A DNA stretch of 64,000 nt, from NCBI RefSeq assembly GCF_000717345.1, contig NZ_JNZA01000012.1, positions 62,001-126,000 of the forward strand, given 5' to 3'. Made by a program: the position numbers and the translations under genes. Positions 17,493 through 26,664 of this stretch are shown in pieces (the first letter of the stretch is position 1; each line of letters opens with the position of its first letter). This DNA comes from Streptomyces lydicus. GTDB lineage: Bacteria > Actinomycetota > Actinomycetes > Streptomycetales > Streptomycetaceae. The notes under the pieces are model-generated. The model was not told the DNA's origin, did not search any database, and saw nothing but the letters and a program-made list of their open reading frames with translations.

Positions 17493-17535
17493 AAGGTATT
17501 CGGCGGACGAGACCGCACCGCGAAGGATCATCACG

Positions 17536-18087
17536 ATGAGTATGGGCACGGCCCCGGACTGTGGCCGGGCGGTCCCGCAGGTCACCGCCTCGTCCGGGCT
17601 TCAGGAGGCGGCCGCCGGGCTGGGGACGGAGATCGTCCGCTTCTCCCGGCTGATCGCGGCGTGGAAACAGCGCGCCAAGACCGACGGAGGCGCCGCCGAC
17701 CGGGTGCTGCTGGCCCGGCTGGTGGTCGGCGGGGACAAGCGGGCCACCGATCTGGCGGCCGACGCGTTCCTCGACCTGTCCACCGTCAGCCGGCAGGTGC
17801 GTTCGCTGGTCGAACGGGGCCTGGTCGCGCGCCGCCCCGACCCGGAGGACCGTCGCGGGTCGCTGCTGACCGCGACCGAGGCCGGCCGTGCCGCCTTCGA
17901 GCACTACCGCCGCCAGCGCGACACCGAACTGGCCGCCCTCCTCGAACCGTGGTCGCCCCAGGACCGGGCCGACCTGATCCGATTGCTGGGCCGCCTCAAC
18001 GAGGACATGGCAGAACGACAACACACACGGCTGGGTCCCGGGGGAGACCAGGGTGCCGCCGTGGAGCAGGGAGAGTCACGTACATGA
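17536..18087 (+). CDS. MarR-family regulator of the downstream exporter
   Basis: A 183-residue protein from the ATG at 17536, with AAGGA ten bases upstream. The winged helix is clear: RATDLAADAFLDLSTVSRQV for the helix-turn-helix and GLVARRPDPEDRRGSLLTAT for the wing, with the D-x-R-x-x motif of MarR proteins. Flanking helices provide the dimer interface. Its stop codon overlaps the start of the MFS gene (ATGA), so the two are co-translated. MarR proteins usually repress their own operon until a drug-like ligand binds. The dyad at 17472-17492 fits autoregulation. Confidence 0.92.
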   Translation: MSMGTAPDCGRAVPQVTASSGLQEAAAGLGTEIVRFSRLIAAWKQRAKTDGGAADRVLLARLVVGGDKRATDLAADAFLDLSTVSRQVRSLVERGLVARRPDPEDRRGSLLTATEAGRAAFEHYRRQRDTELAALLEPWSPQDRADLIRLLGRLNEDMAERQHTRLGPGGDQGAAVEQGESRT

Positions 18088-20663
18088 GCACCGCCACCTC
18101 TCCGCCCGGGGCGGAAGCCAAGGCGATACCCGCACCAGGAACCCTGAGCCACCGTCAGATCCTCACCATCCTCAGCGGCCTGATGCTGGGCATGTTCCTG
18201 GCCGCGCTCGACCAGACCATCGTCAGCACCTCGATCCGGACCATCGCCGACGACCTGCACGGCCTCAGCCAGCAGGCGTGGGCGACCACCGCCTACCTGA
18301 TCACCTCGACGATCGCCACCCCGCTGTACGGCAAGCTGTCCGACCTGCACGGCCGCAAGCCCTACTACCTCGCCGCGATCAGCATCTTCGTCGCGGGCTC
18401 GGTGCTGTGCACCTTCTCCACCTCGATGACCGAACTCGCCGCGTTCCGCGCGGTCCAGGGCCTGGGCGCCGGCGGTCTGATGTCCCTCGCGCTGGCGATC
18501 ATCGGTGACATCGTCCCGCCCCGCGAACGCGCCCGCTACCAGGGCTACATGCTGGGCACCTTCGCCACCTCCAGCGTGGCCGGGCCGCTGATCGGCGGGG
18601 CCCTGGCCGGACAGGCCCACCTGCTGGGCATCACCGGCTGGCGCTGGGTGTTCCTGGTCAACGTCCCGATCGGCATCATCGCGCTGTTCGTCGTCGCCAA
18701 GGTCCTCAACATCCCGCACACCCGGCGCGACCACCGCATCGACTGGTGGGGCGCGCTGACCATCTCGCTCGGCGTCGTACCGCTGCTGCTCGTCGCCGAG
18801 CAGGGCCGGGAGTGGGGCTGGGACTCCTCCCGTTCGATCGCCTGTTACGCGATCGGCGCCGTCGGCATCATCGCCTGGATCTTCGTCGAGCGGTGGATCG
18901 GCGACGACGCGCTGATTCCGATGCGGCTGTTCCGCAACGGCACCTTCAGCAAGACCAGCCTGCTGTCCGTGCTGATCGGCATGGGCATGTTCGGCGGGAT
19001 GCTGATGATCCCGCAGTACCTCCAGATCGTGAAGGGCGCCAGCCCCACCAAGTCGGGCCTGGAGATGCTCCCGCTGATGGCGGGCATGATGATCGCCTCG
19101 ATCGCGTCGGGCCAGATCACCGCCAAGACCGGCCGCTACAAGATCTTCCCGATCATCGGCACCGCACTGATGATCGCGGCGATGCTGCTCTTCCACTTCC
19201 GCGTGCAGTGGGACACCCCGCTGTGGCAGACCATGGTCTACATGCTGGTCTTCGGCCTCGGCCTGGGCGGCTGTATGCAGACCCTGGTGCTGGCCGTGCA
19301 GAACGCCGTGCCGCCGCGGGACATGGGCGTGGCCACCGCCTCCTCCACCTTCTTCCGGCAGATGGGCGCCACCGCCGGCACCGCCATCTTCCTGTCCGTG
19401 CTCTTCAGCACCGTCGGGGACAAGATCTCCTCGGCGTTCCGGAGCGCGGCGTCCACCGAGCGCTTCCAGGCCGCGCTGCACGACCCCGCGGTCCTGCGCG
19501 ACCCGGCCAACAAGCCCGTACTGGACATGCTCAAGCACACCGGAAACGGCAGTTCCTCCGGCGTGCTCAGCGACTCCTCGTTCATCCAGCACCTCGACCC
19601 GCGGCTCGCCGAGCCGTTCAAGCGCGGCTTCGCCGACTCGATGCACACCGTCTTCCTGATGGGCGCGATCGTCGTCGCCCTGGCCTTCCTGCTGATGTGG
19701 TTCATCAAGGAGGTGCCGCTGCGGCAGATCTCCGGGCTCCAGGCCCGCGCGCAGGCGGAGGCCGAGGCGGACGGCACGGCCGGCGCCGCCGACGGCGAAC
19801 GGACCCCCGCGGCGCAGGACGCACCGGCCGCTGCGCCGGCCACCGACCCGGCACCCGACCTCACCAAGACCCCGGCGAGCGCGCCGGCCGCGGCGACCGG
19901 CCCCGCCGTCCGGGGCACCGTCCGGGACGGCTCCGGCCGGCCCGTCGCGGACGCCGCCGTCACCCTGATCAGCGTCGGCGGCCGGCAGCTCGGCCGGACC
20001 TCGACCACGGCCGACGGCGCTTTCGCCCTGCCCACCACCGGACCCGGCACCTACGTGCTGATCGGCTCCGCCGGGGCCCGGCAGCCGCAGGCGATGACCG
20101 TCGTCGTGGGCGAGGAGCCGCTCACCCACAACCTGACCCTCAGCGGCGCGGCCGGCCTGGCCGGTGAGGTCCGTGAGGAGAAGGGCGACGATCCGGTGCC
20201 CGGCGCGCTCGTCGTGGCCACCGACATCCGCGGCGAGGTCGTCGCGTCCGGCGTGGCGGGCCAGGACGGCAGCTTCGCCTTCGCGGAACTGACCCCGGGC
20301 AGCTACACCCTGGCCGTCAGCGCCGCGCAGCACCGCCCCTCCGCCCTCCAGGTGGAGGTCACGTCCGGCAGCCGGAACTGGTACGAGGTCCGGCTGACGT
20401 TCGGCGCCCAGGTGCAGGGCACCGTCCGCACCACGGACGGCGGGCCGGTGGACGACGCCCGGGTGACCCTGCTGGACCCGGCGGGCAACGTGGTCGGCAC
20501 CGCCACCAGCGGCCAGGACGGCGCGTACGTCTTCACCGACCTCGACAGCGGCGCGTACACGCTGATCGCCAGCGGCTACCCGCCGGTGGCCACCCCGCTG
20601 CACCTCGGCGCCGAGGGGCGGACCGAGTTCGACCTCGAACTCCGCCACGACGCGGTGGACTGA
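18084..20663 (+). CDS. 14-helix DHA2 MFS exporter with three CnaB-like repeats
   Basis: An 859-residue protein. Residues 1-~550 are a DHA2 drug-H+ antiporter: LDQTIVSTSIRTIADDL (motif D1-like), GKLSDLHGRKP (motif A) and GPLIGGALA (motif C), with about 14 helices. After an Ala/Pro/Asp linker (~555-605), three beta-sandwich repeats of ~85 residues begin near residues 610, 694 and 779. Each has G-T/E-V-R, then an Ala-x-V-T-L strand and a G-x-Y-x-L end, as in carboxypeptidase-regulatory/CnaB domains. The last helix (ALAFLLMWFIKEVPLRQIS) would put this tail on the cytosolic side unless helix count differs. The gene is coupled to MarR by a four-base overlap and closed by a strong terminator. The substrate is unknown. 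Confidence 0.92.
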   Translation: MSTATSPPGAEAKAIPAPGTLSHRQILTILSGLMLGMFLAALDQTIVSTSIRTIADDLHGLSQQAWATTAYLITSTIATPLYGKLSDLHGRKPYYLAAISIFVAGSVLCTFSTSMTELAAFRAVQGLGAGGLMSLALAIIGDIVPPRERARYQGYMLGTFATSSVAGPLIGGALAGQAHLLGITGWRWVFLVNVPIGIIALFVVAKVLNIPHTRRDHRIDWWGALTISLGVVPLLLVAEQGREWGWDSSRSIACYAIGAVGIIAWIFVERWIGDDALIPMRLFRNGTFSKTSLLSVLIGMGMFGGMLMIPQYLQIVKGASPTKSGLEMLPLMAGMMIASIASGQITAKTGRYKIFPIIGTALMIAAMLLFHFRVQWDTPLWQTMVYMLVFGLGLGGCMQTLVLAVQNAVPPRDMGVATASSTFFRQMGATAGTAIFLSVLFSTVGDKISSAFRSAASTERFQAALHDPAVLRDPANKPVLDMLKHTGNGSSSGVLSDSSFIQHLDPRLAEPFKRGFADSMHTVFLMGAIVVALAFLLMWFIKEVPLRQISGLQARAQAEAEADGTAGAADGERTPAAQDAPAAAPATDPAPDLTKTPASAPAAATGPAVRGTVRDGSGRPVADAAVTLISVGGRQLGRTSTTADGAFALPTTGPGTYVLIGSAGARQPQAMTVVVGEEPLTHNLTLSGAAGLAGEVREEKGDDPVPGALVVATDIRGEVVASGVAGQDGSFAFAELTPGSYTLAVSAAQHRPSALQVEVTSGSRNWYEVRLTFGAQVQGTVRTTDGGPVDDARVTLLDPAGNVVGTATSGQDGAYVFTDLDSGAYTLIASGYPPVATPLHLGAEGRTEFDLELRHDAVD

Positions 20664-20683
20664 CGGCGGTTGCCACAGCAGGC

Positions 20684-20718
20684 GGCGGGGCCCGGTGCGG
20701 AGAGCACCGGGCCCCGCC
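20684..20718 (+). terminator. Terminator of the MarR-MFS operon
   Basis: GGCGGGGCCCGGTGC (20684-20698) pairs perfectly with GCACCGGGCCCCGCC (20704-20718) around a GGAGA loop, 20 bases after the MFS stop. A short T-run (GGTTTGG) follows. Confidence 0.85.
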
Positions 20719-20811
20719 CCGGTTTGGCTGACCCGCCACCGTTTACGTACAGTTCCGCCGAAGCTCGTACGACAGTGCGACGGGCACGAAACCAGGAAAG
20801 CGGCAGCGGCG

Positions 20812-22272
20812 ATGACGGTGACCGAAACAGGCCGGGCCGAGGGCACGGGTATCGACTCGGAGCGGATGGCGGTCTGCCTGAGCGTGCTCGAAGAGCTGGA
20901 CGCGCTGCCGCTCGACCACCCCGACGCGGTCACCATACGGCGCGCCACCGCCGGCATCTACCGCAAGGTCAAGGCGCGCAGGCGGCACGAACGCCGGGCC
21001 GCGAAGACCGCCAACGACAAGGCCGTGACCGAGGCGACTGCCACCGGGGCGGCCGACCGGATCGACGACGAGACCCAGGGCCGGGCCCTCACCAGCTCCG
21101 CGACCTCCGAGATCGCCGGGATCCTCCAGCGCCCCCGGTCCTGCTACGTCTGCAAGAGCCGCTACACCGAGGTCGACGCCTTCTACCACCAGCTGTGCCG
21201 GACCTGCGCCAAGGAGAACCGGGCCCGCCGCGACGCCCGCACCGACCTCACGGGGAGGCGGGCGCTGCTCACCGGCGGCCGGGCGAAGATCGGCATGTAT
21301 ATCGCGCTCCGGCTGCTGCGCGACGGCGCGCACACCACCATCACCACCCGCTTCCCCCACGACGCGATCCGCCGCTTCACGGCGATGCCGGACAGCCCGG
21401 AGTGGCTGCACCGGCTGAAGATCGTCGGAATCGACCTGCGGGACCCGGCCCAGGTCCTCGCCCTCGCCGACTCGGTGAGCGCGGAAGGCCCGCTCGACAT
21501 CCTGATCAACAACGCCGCGCAGACCGTCCGTCGCTCACCCGAGGCGTACGGCCAGCTGCTGGCCGCCGAGTCCGCGCCGCTGCCCGCCGGCGAACTGCCC
21601 GCCTCCCTCGTCCTCGGCCACTTCGGCAGCGGAGCCCCGGCCCTGCCCGCCGCCACGACCGCCGCCGGCGGGGCGCTCAGCGCCGAGGATGTCACCGCGC
21701 TCGCCCTGACCACGGGGTCCGCCTCGCCGGCCCGGATCGAGGCGGGTACCGCGATCGACGCCGGCGGGCTGGTCCCGGACCTGCACGCGACCAACAGCTG
21801 GATCCAGAAGGTCGACGAGGTCGACCCGGTCGAGCTCCTGGAGGTCCAGCTGTGCAATATGACCGCGCCGTTCCTGCTGGTCAGCAAGTTGCGCCCGGCC
21901 ATGGCCGCGTCCGCAGCGCGCCGTAAGTACGTGGTGAACGTCTCCGCGATGGAGGGCCAGTTCAGCCGCGGCTACAAGGGCGCCGGCCACCCGCACACCA
22001 ACATGGCCAAGGCCGCCCTCAACATGCTGACCCGCACCAGCGCCCGCGAGATGCTGGAGACGGACGGCATCCTGATGACCGCCGTGGACACCGGCTGGAT
22101 CACCGACGAGCGCCCGCACCCCGAGAAGATGCGGCTGGCCGAGGACGGCTTCCACGCCCCGCTCGACCTGGTCGACGGCGCCGCCCGGGTCTACGACCCG
22201 ATCGTCCGCGGCGAACTCGGCGAGGACCTCCACGGCTGCTTCCTGAAGGACTACGCCCCCGCGGCCTGGTGA
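20812..22272 (+). CDS. SDR-type protein with an N-terminal zinc finger
   Basis: A 486-residue protein from the ATG at 20812. Residues 1-105 are charged and helical. A zinc-finger-like set follows: C111-x2-C114 and C129-x2-C132 (CYVCK, CRTCA). The Rossmann part begins DLTGRRALLTGGRAKIGMYI (~145-163) and has LDILINNAAQT. In the active-site region (VNVSAMEGQFSRGYKG, then HTNMAKAALNML) the usual Y-x3-K reads T-N-M-A-K, so the catalytic Tyr appears replaced. An insert of ~90 residues lies between the NNAA motif and the active site. It is probably cytosolic and its reaction is unknown. Its 3' end overlaps the LysR gene by 22 bases, convergently. Confidence 0.85.
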   Translation: MTVTETGRAEGTGIDSERMAVCLSVLEELDALPLDHPDAVTIRRATAGIYRKVKARRRHERRAAKTANDKAVTEATATGAADRIDDETQGRALTSSATSEIAGILQRPRSCYVCKSRYTEVDAFYHQLCRTCAKENRARRDARTDLTGRRALLTGGRAKIGMYIALRLLRDGAHTTITTRFPHDAIRRFTAMPDSPEWLHRLKIVGIDLRDPAQVLALADSVSAEGPLDILINNAAQTVRRSPEAYGQLLAAESAPLPAGELPASLVLGHFGSGAPALPAATTAAGGALSAEDVTALALTTGSASPARIEAGTAIDAGGLVPDLHATNSWIQKVDEVDPVELLEVQLCNMTAPFLLVSKLRPAMAASAARRKYVVNVSAMEGQFSRGYKGAGHPHTNMAKAALNMLTRTSAREMLETDGILMTAVDTGWITDERPHPEKMRLAEDGFHAPLDLVDGAARVYDPIVRGELGEDLHGCFLKDYAPAAW

Positions 22273-23198
22273 CCCCGCGGCCCGCGGCCACCCGGCGCGG
22301 GAAGCGCGGCCCGCAGCCGGTCGAGCAGCGCCCTGGCCGCCGGGCCGGCCGGCCCCTCCGTCCGCCACGCCAGCGCGATCCGGCCGCGCGGCTCCGGCCC
22401 GGTGAGCGTCAGCGTCCGCAGCCCGAGGCCGGCCGCCGCCTCCTCCGGAAGCGCCGGTAGCACCGCGACGCCCAGACCGCGCGCGGCGAGCTGCGCGAGG
22501 ACCGGCGGGGCGGCCGCCTCGAAGGCGATCCGGGGCCGGATGCCGGCCTGGGCACAGGCGCGTTCGAGCACCCCGCGCAGGCCGGTCCCGCGCGGCAGGC
22601 TGATCAGCGGGCGGTCGCCGAGCGCGGCCAGCGGAACGCTCGTGCGGCCCGGGGGAGCGAGCAGGGGATCATCCGGTGCGACCGCGGCGACGAGCGGTAC
22701 GTCGATCAGGATCTGCAGTGAGACGCCCGGCAGGGGCTCCTCCTCCGCCAGACCGATCACGGCGATGTCGAGCGCGCCGTCGCACAGCGCGGCGAGCATC
22801 CGCTCCGAGGTGTCCTCGGTGAGCGAGATCTCCACCCGGGGGTGGTCGTCGTGGAAATCGGCCAGCAGGGCGGGCACGTCGAAGGCCCCGATGGACGCCC
22901 CCGAGACCAGCCCGAGCGCGACCCGGCCGCGGAGCAGTCCGGTGAACTCGTCCACGGTCTGCCGGATTCCCTCGACGGCGGCGAGCGCGGTCCGGGCGTA
23001 CGCGAGCACGGCCTCGCCCACCTCCGTCACCGTCACCGAGCGGCCGGAGCGGTCCAGCAACGACTGGCCGAGCTCCCGTTCCAGCTGCCGGATCTGGGCG
23101 CTCACCCCCGGCTGGGCCAGATGCAGCCGGGCCGCGGCACGGGTGAAGCTCGCCTCCTCCACCACCGTGACGAAGTACCGCAGTTGCCGGAGTTCCAT
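22251..23198 (-). CDS. LysR-family regulator
   Basis: 315 residues from the ATG at 23198 (MELRQLRYFVTVVEEASFTR). An upstream in-frame ATG exists, but the family always starts at this motif. The helix-turn-helix includes LHLAQPGVSAQIRQLERELG. The effector-binding part shows LRGRVALGLVSGASIG, DIAVIGL and a C-terminal Pro/Ala/Gly tail. The regulator is divergent from the TIGR03083-type gene 86 bases away, its likely target by position. No ATC-N9-GAT box was found between them. Confidence 0.92.
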   Translation of the reverse strand: MELRQLRYFVTVVEEASFTRAAARLHLAQPGVSAQIRQLERELGQSLLDRSGRSVTVTEVGEAVLAYARTALAAVEGIRQTVDEFTGLLRGRVALGLVSGASIGAFDVPALLADFHDDHPRVEISLTEDTSERMLAALCDGALDIAVIGLAEEEPLPGVSLQILIDVPLVAAVAPDDPLLAPPGRTSVPLAALGDRPLISLPRGTGLRGVLERACAQAGIRPRIAFEAAAPPVLAQLAARGLGVAVLPALPEEAAAGLGLRTLTLTGPEPRGRIALAWRTEGPAGPAARALLDRLRAALPAPGGRGPRGHQAAGA

Positions 23199-23284
23199 GA
23201 CGGGGATTCTAGACGCGCCCATAACCATGGCTTCTGGGGAGGAGAACAACCCGCTCTTGGACTTATGGCAACGGGGACAAGATC

Positions 23285-23911
23285 ATGGGAGCCATGGACC
23301 TCACAACGGTGATCGCGGCCGAACGCCGGGAACTGGCCGACCTGTTGGACGGCCTCCCCGACGAGCAGTGGGACGCCCCGACGCTCTGCGCGGGCTGGCG
23401 GGTGCGGGAGGTGGCGGCCCATATGTCGATGGGCTTCCGCTACTCGTTCCCCAAGGTGGCCGCCGAACTCGTCCGGGCGGGCGGCAGCCTGCACAGGATG
23501 ACCGACCGGCTCGCCCGCAGGGACGCCGCCGCCGCGTCACCGCGCCAACTCGCCGCTTTCCTCCGGGACAACGCCCACCACCCGTGGACGCCACCGGTCG
23601 GCGGGCTCGCCTCCGCGCTCGGCCACGACGTGGTCCACGGCCTCGACATCACCGTGGCGCTCGGCCACGACCGCCGCGTCCCCGAGGACCGGCTGCGCGT
23701 CCTCCTGGACCACGTCACCGCCAGGTCCGCCCGCTTCTTCGGCGCCGACCTCGCCGGCATCCAGCTCCGTGCCACCGACCTCGACTGGTCCTTCGGCACC
23801 GGCACCCCGCTGACCGGCGCCGGAGCGGACCTGCTGCTGGTCGCCTTCGGCCGCAAGCTGCCGGCCGGGCGCCTCCACGGCGAGCCGCAGGACCGGTTCG
23901 TCGCCTGCTAG
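23285..23911 (+). CDS. Maleylpyruvate isomerase-like (TIGR03083/DinB superfamily) protein
   Basis: 208 residues from the ATG at 23285 (GGGGA eight bases upstream). The start MDLTTVIAAERRELADLLDG, then LCAGWRVREVAAHMSMGF and GLASALGHDVVHGLDITVAL, match the mycothiol-dependent maleylpyruvate isomerase fold. The three metal ligands are His in AAHM, His in GHDVVHG and possibly a third in the four-helix bundle. Actinomycete members act with mycothiol on electrophiles or have unknown substrates. It is divergent from the LysR gene, suggesting regulated detoxification. Confidence 0.85.
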   Translation: MGAMDLTTVIAAERRELADLLDGLPDEQWDAPTLCAGWRVREVAAHMSMGFRYSFPKVAAELVRAGGSLHRMTDRLARRDAAAASPRQLAAFLRDNAHHPWTPPVGGLASALGHDVVHGLDITVALGHDRRVPEDRLRVLLDHVTARSARFFGADLAGIQLRATDLDWSFGTGTPLTGAGADLLLVAFGRKLPAGRLHGEPQDRFVAC

Positions 23912-23934
23912 CCAGGGGGGGCGGCCGCCCGGCC

Positions 23935-25959
23935 TCAGCCGTCGAGGCCGTGCCGGGCGAGCAGCGGACCGAGCTCCGGATCGTGGCCCACCACCGCGCG
24001 GAACGCCGCCATGGGGTCGACGCTGCCGCCCCGGCCGAGCAGCTCCCGGCGGAAGATCTCCCCGCTCTCGCGGACCGTCCGGCCGTTCTCGCGGAACCAC
24101 CGCACGGTGTCGGCGTCCAGGACCTCCGCCCACCGGTAGCCGTAGTACCCGGCCGCGTAGCCGCCGCCGAAGACGTGGGCGAAGTAGCCGGTGCGGTAGC
24201 GCGGCGGGATCGCGGGCAGGGCGAGGCCCCACCGCTCCAGCGCGGCGGCCTCGAACGCCTCGGCGTCCCCCTCGTCCGGCAGGTCGCCGTCCGCGGGCAG
24301 CGAGTGCCAGGACCAGTCCAGTACGGCGGCGGCCTGGTGCTCCACCACCCGGAAGCCGGCCCCGAAGCTCTCCGCCTCGCGCAGCCTGCCCGGCAGGTCC
24401 GGGGGCATCGGCTCACCGGTGACGTGGTGCCGCGCGTAGTGCGCGAGGATCTCGGGCTGCTCCGCCCACATCTCGTTGACCTGGGAGGGGAATTCCACGA
24501 AATCGCGCGGCACCTGGGTGCCGGCCAGCAGCGGATAGCGGACGTCCGAGAACAGGGCGTGCAGCGCATGCCCGAACTCGTGGAACAGCGTGCCGACCTC
24601 GCGCCAGGTCAGCAGGACCGGCTCGCCCGCAGGCGGCCGGGCGACGTTCAGGTTGTTGACCACCACCGGCCGGTGGCCGAGCAGATGCGACTGCTGCACC
24701 AGCTCGTTCTCCCAGGCGCCGCCGCGCTTGGACGGCCGGGCGTGGAAGTCGCCGATATAGAGGCCGAGCGCGCTGCCGTCCTCCTCGCACACCTCGAAGA
24801 CCCGGGCGTCCGGGTGGTACGCCACCAGGTCGGGCCGCTCGGTGAAGGTGAGCCCGTAGACGAGGTTGGCGGCGTGGAAGACCCCGTCGCGCAGGACGGT
24901 CTCCAGCTCCAGGTACGGCCGCAGCGCGGCCGCGTCGAGGTCGAAGCGCTCCTTGCGGACCCGCTCGGCGTAGTACTGCCAGTCGGCCGCGCCGATCTCC
25001 GCGACGCCCGCCGCCTTCGACAGAACCGCTCCCTCGCGCACGGCGTTGGCGACGGCGGGGCCGGCCAGCCGGCCGAACATCTCCTCCACGGCCTCGGTCG
25101 TGCCCGCGGTGCGGTCGGCGACCTCCCAGGCGGCATGGCTGGGGTACCCGAGCAGCGCGGCACGCTCGGCGCGCAGCCGCGCCAGCGCGACGGCGACCGG
25201 GCCGTTGCACTCCGTGCCCCGCCCGAGCGACGCGGCGAGCAGCCGCTCGCGCAGCGCGGGATCGTCGAGCGTGGCGAGCTCGGTCTGGCTGGTGAAGTTC
25301 TTCAGACTCAGCACGAACCCGTCGGGGCGGCCGAGCGCCCGCGCGTTCTCGGCGGCCGCCGCCACCTGGTCGCTCGGCAGTCCGGCCAGTTCCTCGGCGC
25401 GCTCCAGCACCAGCGCGGCCTCCGCCGTGGCGGCGCGCAGGTTCCGCCGGAACTCGGCGCACCGCGCGGCGATCTCGGCGTTCAGCTCGCGCAGCCGCCG
25501 CTGCTGGTCGGGTGCGAGCCGGGCCCCGGCCCGCACCCGCAAGGTGTGGTGCCGTTCCAGCACCCGTACCTGCTCCGGGTCGAGGGCGAGGTCCTCGCGC
25601 GCCTCGTACAGCGCGTCGAGCCGGGCGAACAGCGCCGGGTCGAGCAGCAGCGCGTCGTCGTGCGCGGCCAGCCGGGGAGCGAGTTCCGCCTCCAGCGCCT
25701 GGAGCGCGTCGTCGGTGTCCGACCCGGCCTTGTTGAAGAACACCCGGCTCACCCGGCCCAGCACCGCGCCGCTGCGCTCCAGCGCCTCCACGGTGTTCTC
25801 GAACGTGGGGGGCGCGGTACGGCTGCCGATCGCCGCGATCTCCTCCCGCTGCTCGGCCATCCCGCGCTCGAAAGCCGGCAGATAGTGCTCGTGCCGGATC
25901 CGTGCGAAGGGCGGCAGCGCGTAGGGCAGATCGCTCGGCTCGAAGAAGGGATTCGCCAT
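23935..25959 (-). CDS. M3-family oligopeptidase (Dcp/oligopeptidase A type)
   Basis: A 674-residue cytosolic zinc peptidase. The active site is in GTLFHEFGHALHALFSDV: His, Glu and His of HEFGH. NEMWAEQPEIL about 30 residues on gives the third ligand. PPRYRTGYFAHVFGGGYAAG is the conserved C-terminal substrate-binding stretch with catalytic Tyr residues. The N-terminal start MANPFFEPSDLPYALPPF is typical of actinomycete M3 enzymes, so I chose the ATG at 25959. The family degrades short peptides released by proteasome or signal-peptide turnover. There is no signal peptide. The gene converges on the TIGR03083-type gene. Confidence 0.96.
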   Translation of the reverse strand: MANPFFEPSDLPYALPPFARIRHEHYLPAFERGMAEQREEIAAIGSRTAPPTFENTVEALERSGAVLGRVSRVFFNKAGSDTDDALQALEAELAPRLAAHDDALLLDPALFARLDALYEAREDLALDPEQVRVLERHHTLRVRAGARLAPDQQRRLRELNAEIAARCAEFRRNLRAATAEAALVLERAEELAGLPSDQVAAAAENARALGRPDGFVLSLKNFTSQTELATLDDPALRERLLAASLGRGTECNGPVAVALARLRAERAALLGYPSHAAWEVADRTAGTTEAVEEMFGRLAGPAVANAVREGAVLSKAAGVAEIGAADWQYYAERVRKERFDLDAAALRPYLELETVLRDGVFHAANLVYGLTFTERPDLVAYHPDARVFEVCEEDGSALGLYIGDFHARPSKRGGAWENELVQQSHLLGHRPVVVNNLNVARPPAGEPVLLTWREVGTLFHEFGHALHALFSDVRYPLLAGTQVPRDFVEFPSQVNEMWAEQPEILAHYARHHVTGEPMPPDLPGRLREAESFGAGFRVVEHQAAAVLDWSWHSLPADGDLPDEGDAEAFEAAALERWGLALPAIPPRYRTGYFAHVFGGGYAAGYYGYRWAEVLDADTVRWFRENGRTVRESGEIFRRELLGRGGSVDPMAAFRAVVGHDPELGPLLARHGLDG

Positions 25960-26106
25960 CACGGTGGCCGACCCTACGCCCGCGGGCCGCGCCGGGTCCG
26001 GCGGTCGTCGAACATGGCTGGTCCGGGTGGGTCTCGGGAAGCGTCGTGGACCCATTCGTGATGTCATCGAAGGCGAGGCAACAACGCTCCTGATATGGGA
26101 GGAACC

Positions 26107-26541
26107 ATGGCCGGCAAACTGCAAGCCCGCGACATCATGACCGGCGGAGTGCGCTGCGTGGGTGCCCATGAATCGCTTCAGGACGCGGCCAGGATGATGC
26201 GCGATCTCGATGTGGGAGCCCTCCCCATTTGCGGTGACAACAACAAGCTCATGGGGCTGATCACCGATCGCGACATCGTCATCACCTGCTGTGCCGAAGG
26301 TGTGGATCCGGCGACCGTCCAGGCCGGTTCCCTGGGCGGGGAACTGCACTGGATCGACGCCGAGGCGGACGCCGCGGATGTTCTGGAAACGATGGAGAAC
26401 CACCACATCAAGCGCCTGCCGGTGATCGACGTGAAGAACGGCCACCGCCTGGTCGGCATGATCACCGAGGCCAACCTTGCCAAGAACCTGAGCGACCGGC
26501 AGATCGCGGAGTTCGCGACCCGCGTGTACGCGACGGCCTAG
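26107..26541 (+). CDS. CBS-domain pair protein
   Basis: 144 residues from the ATG at 26107, which has GGGAGGA directly upstream; an earlier in-frame ATG at 26095 lacks this. Two CBS modules fill the protein: ARDIMTGGVRCVGAHESLQD with GALPICGDNNKLMGLITDRD, then AADVLETMENHHIKRLPVID with GHRLVGMITEANLAKNL. CBS pairs bind adenosyl nucleotides and often act as stand-alone sensors in actinomycetes. No enzymatic partner is adjacent. The stem at 26570-26601 ends the transcript. Confidence 0.93.
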   Translation: MAGKLQARDIMTGGVRCVGAHESLQDAARMMRDLDVGALPICGDNNKLMGLITDRDIVITCCAEGVDPATVQAGSLGGELHWIDAEADAADVLETMENHHIKRLPVIDVKNGHRLVGMITEANLAKNLSDRQIAEFATRVYATA

Positions 26542-26569
26542 GCGCCGCGCCCCCGCGTGAGGCATGCGG

Positions 26570-26601
26570 GCAGGCCGTCCGCGGCGCCACGGACGGCCTG
26601 C
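26570..26601. terminator. Bidirectional terminator
   Basis: GCAGGCCGTCCG (26570-26581) and CGGACGGCCTGC (26590-26601) form a perfect 12-bp stem with an 8-base loop between the converging CBS and Rpf-like genes. Confidence 0.8.
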
Positions 26602-26664
26602 TACCCCTCGTTCACGCAATGCCCGGGAATTCCCTCGGATGCGCGGCCGGCGTCACTCCGGCAT

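Noticed and set aside
23199..23284. LysR box between the LysR and TIGR03083-type genes
   Set aside because: Only a widely spaced CCATAA/TTATGG pair was found, too far apart to claim.
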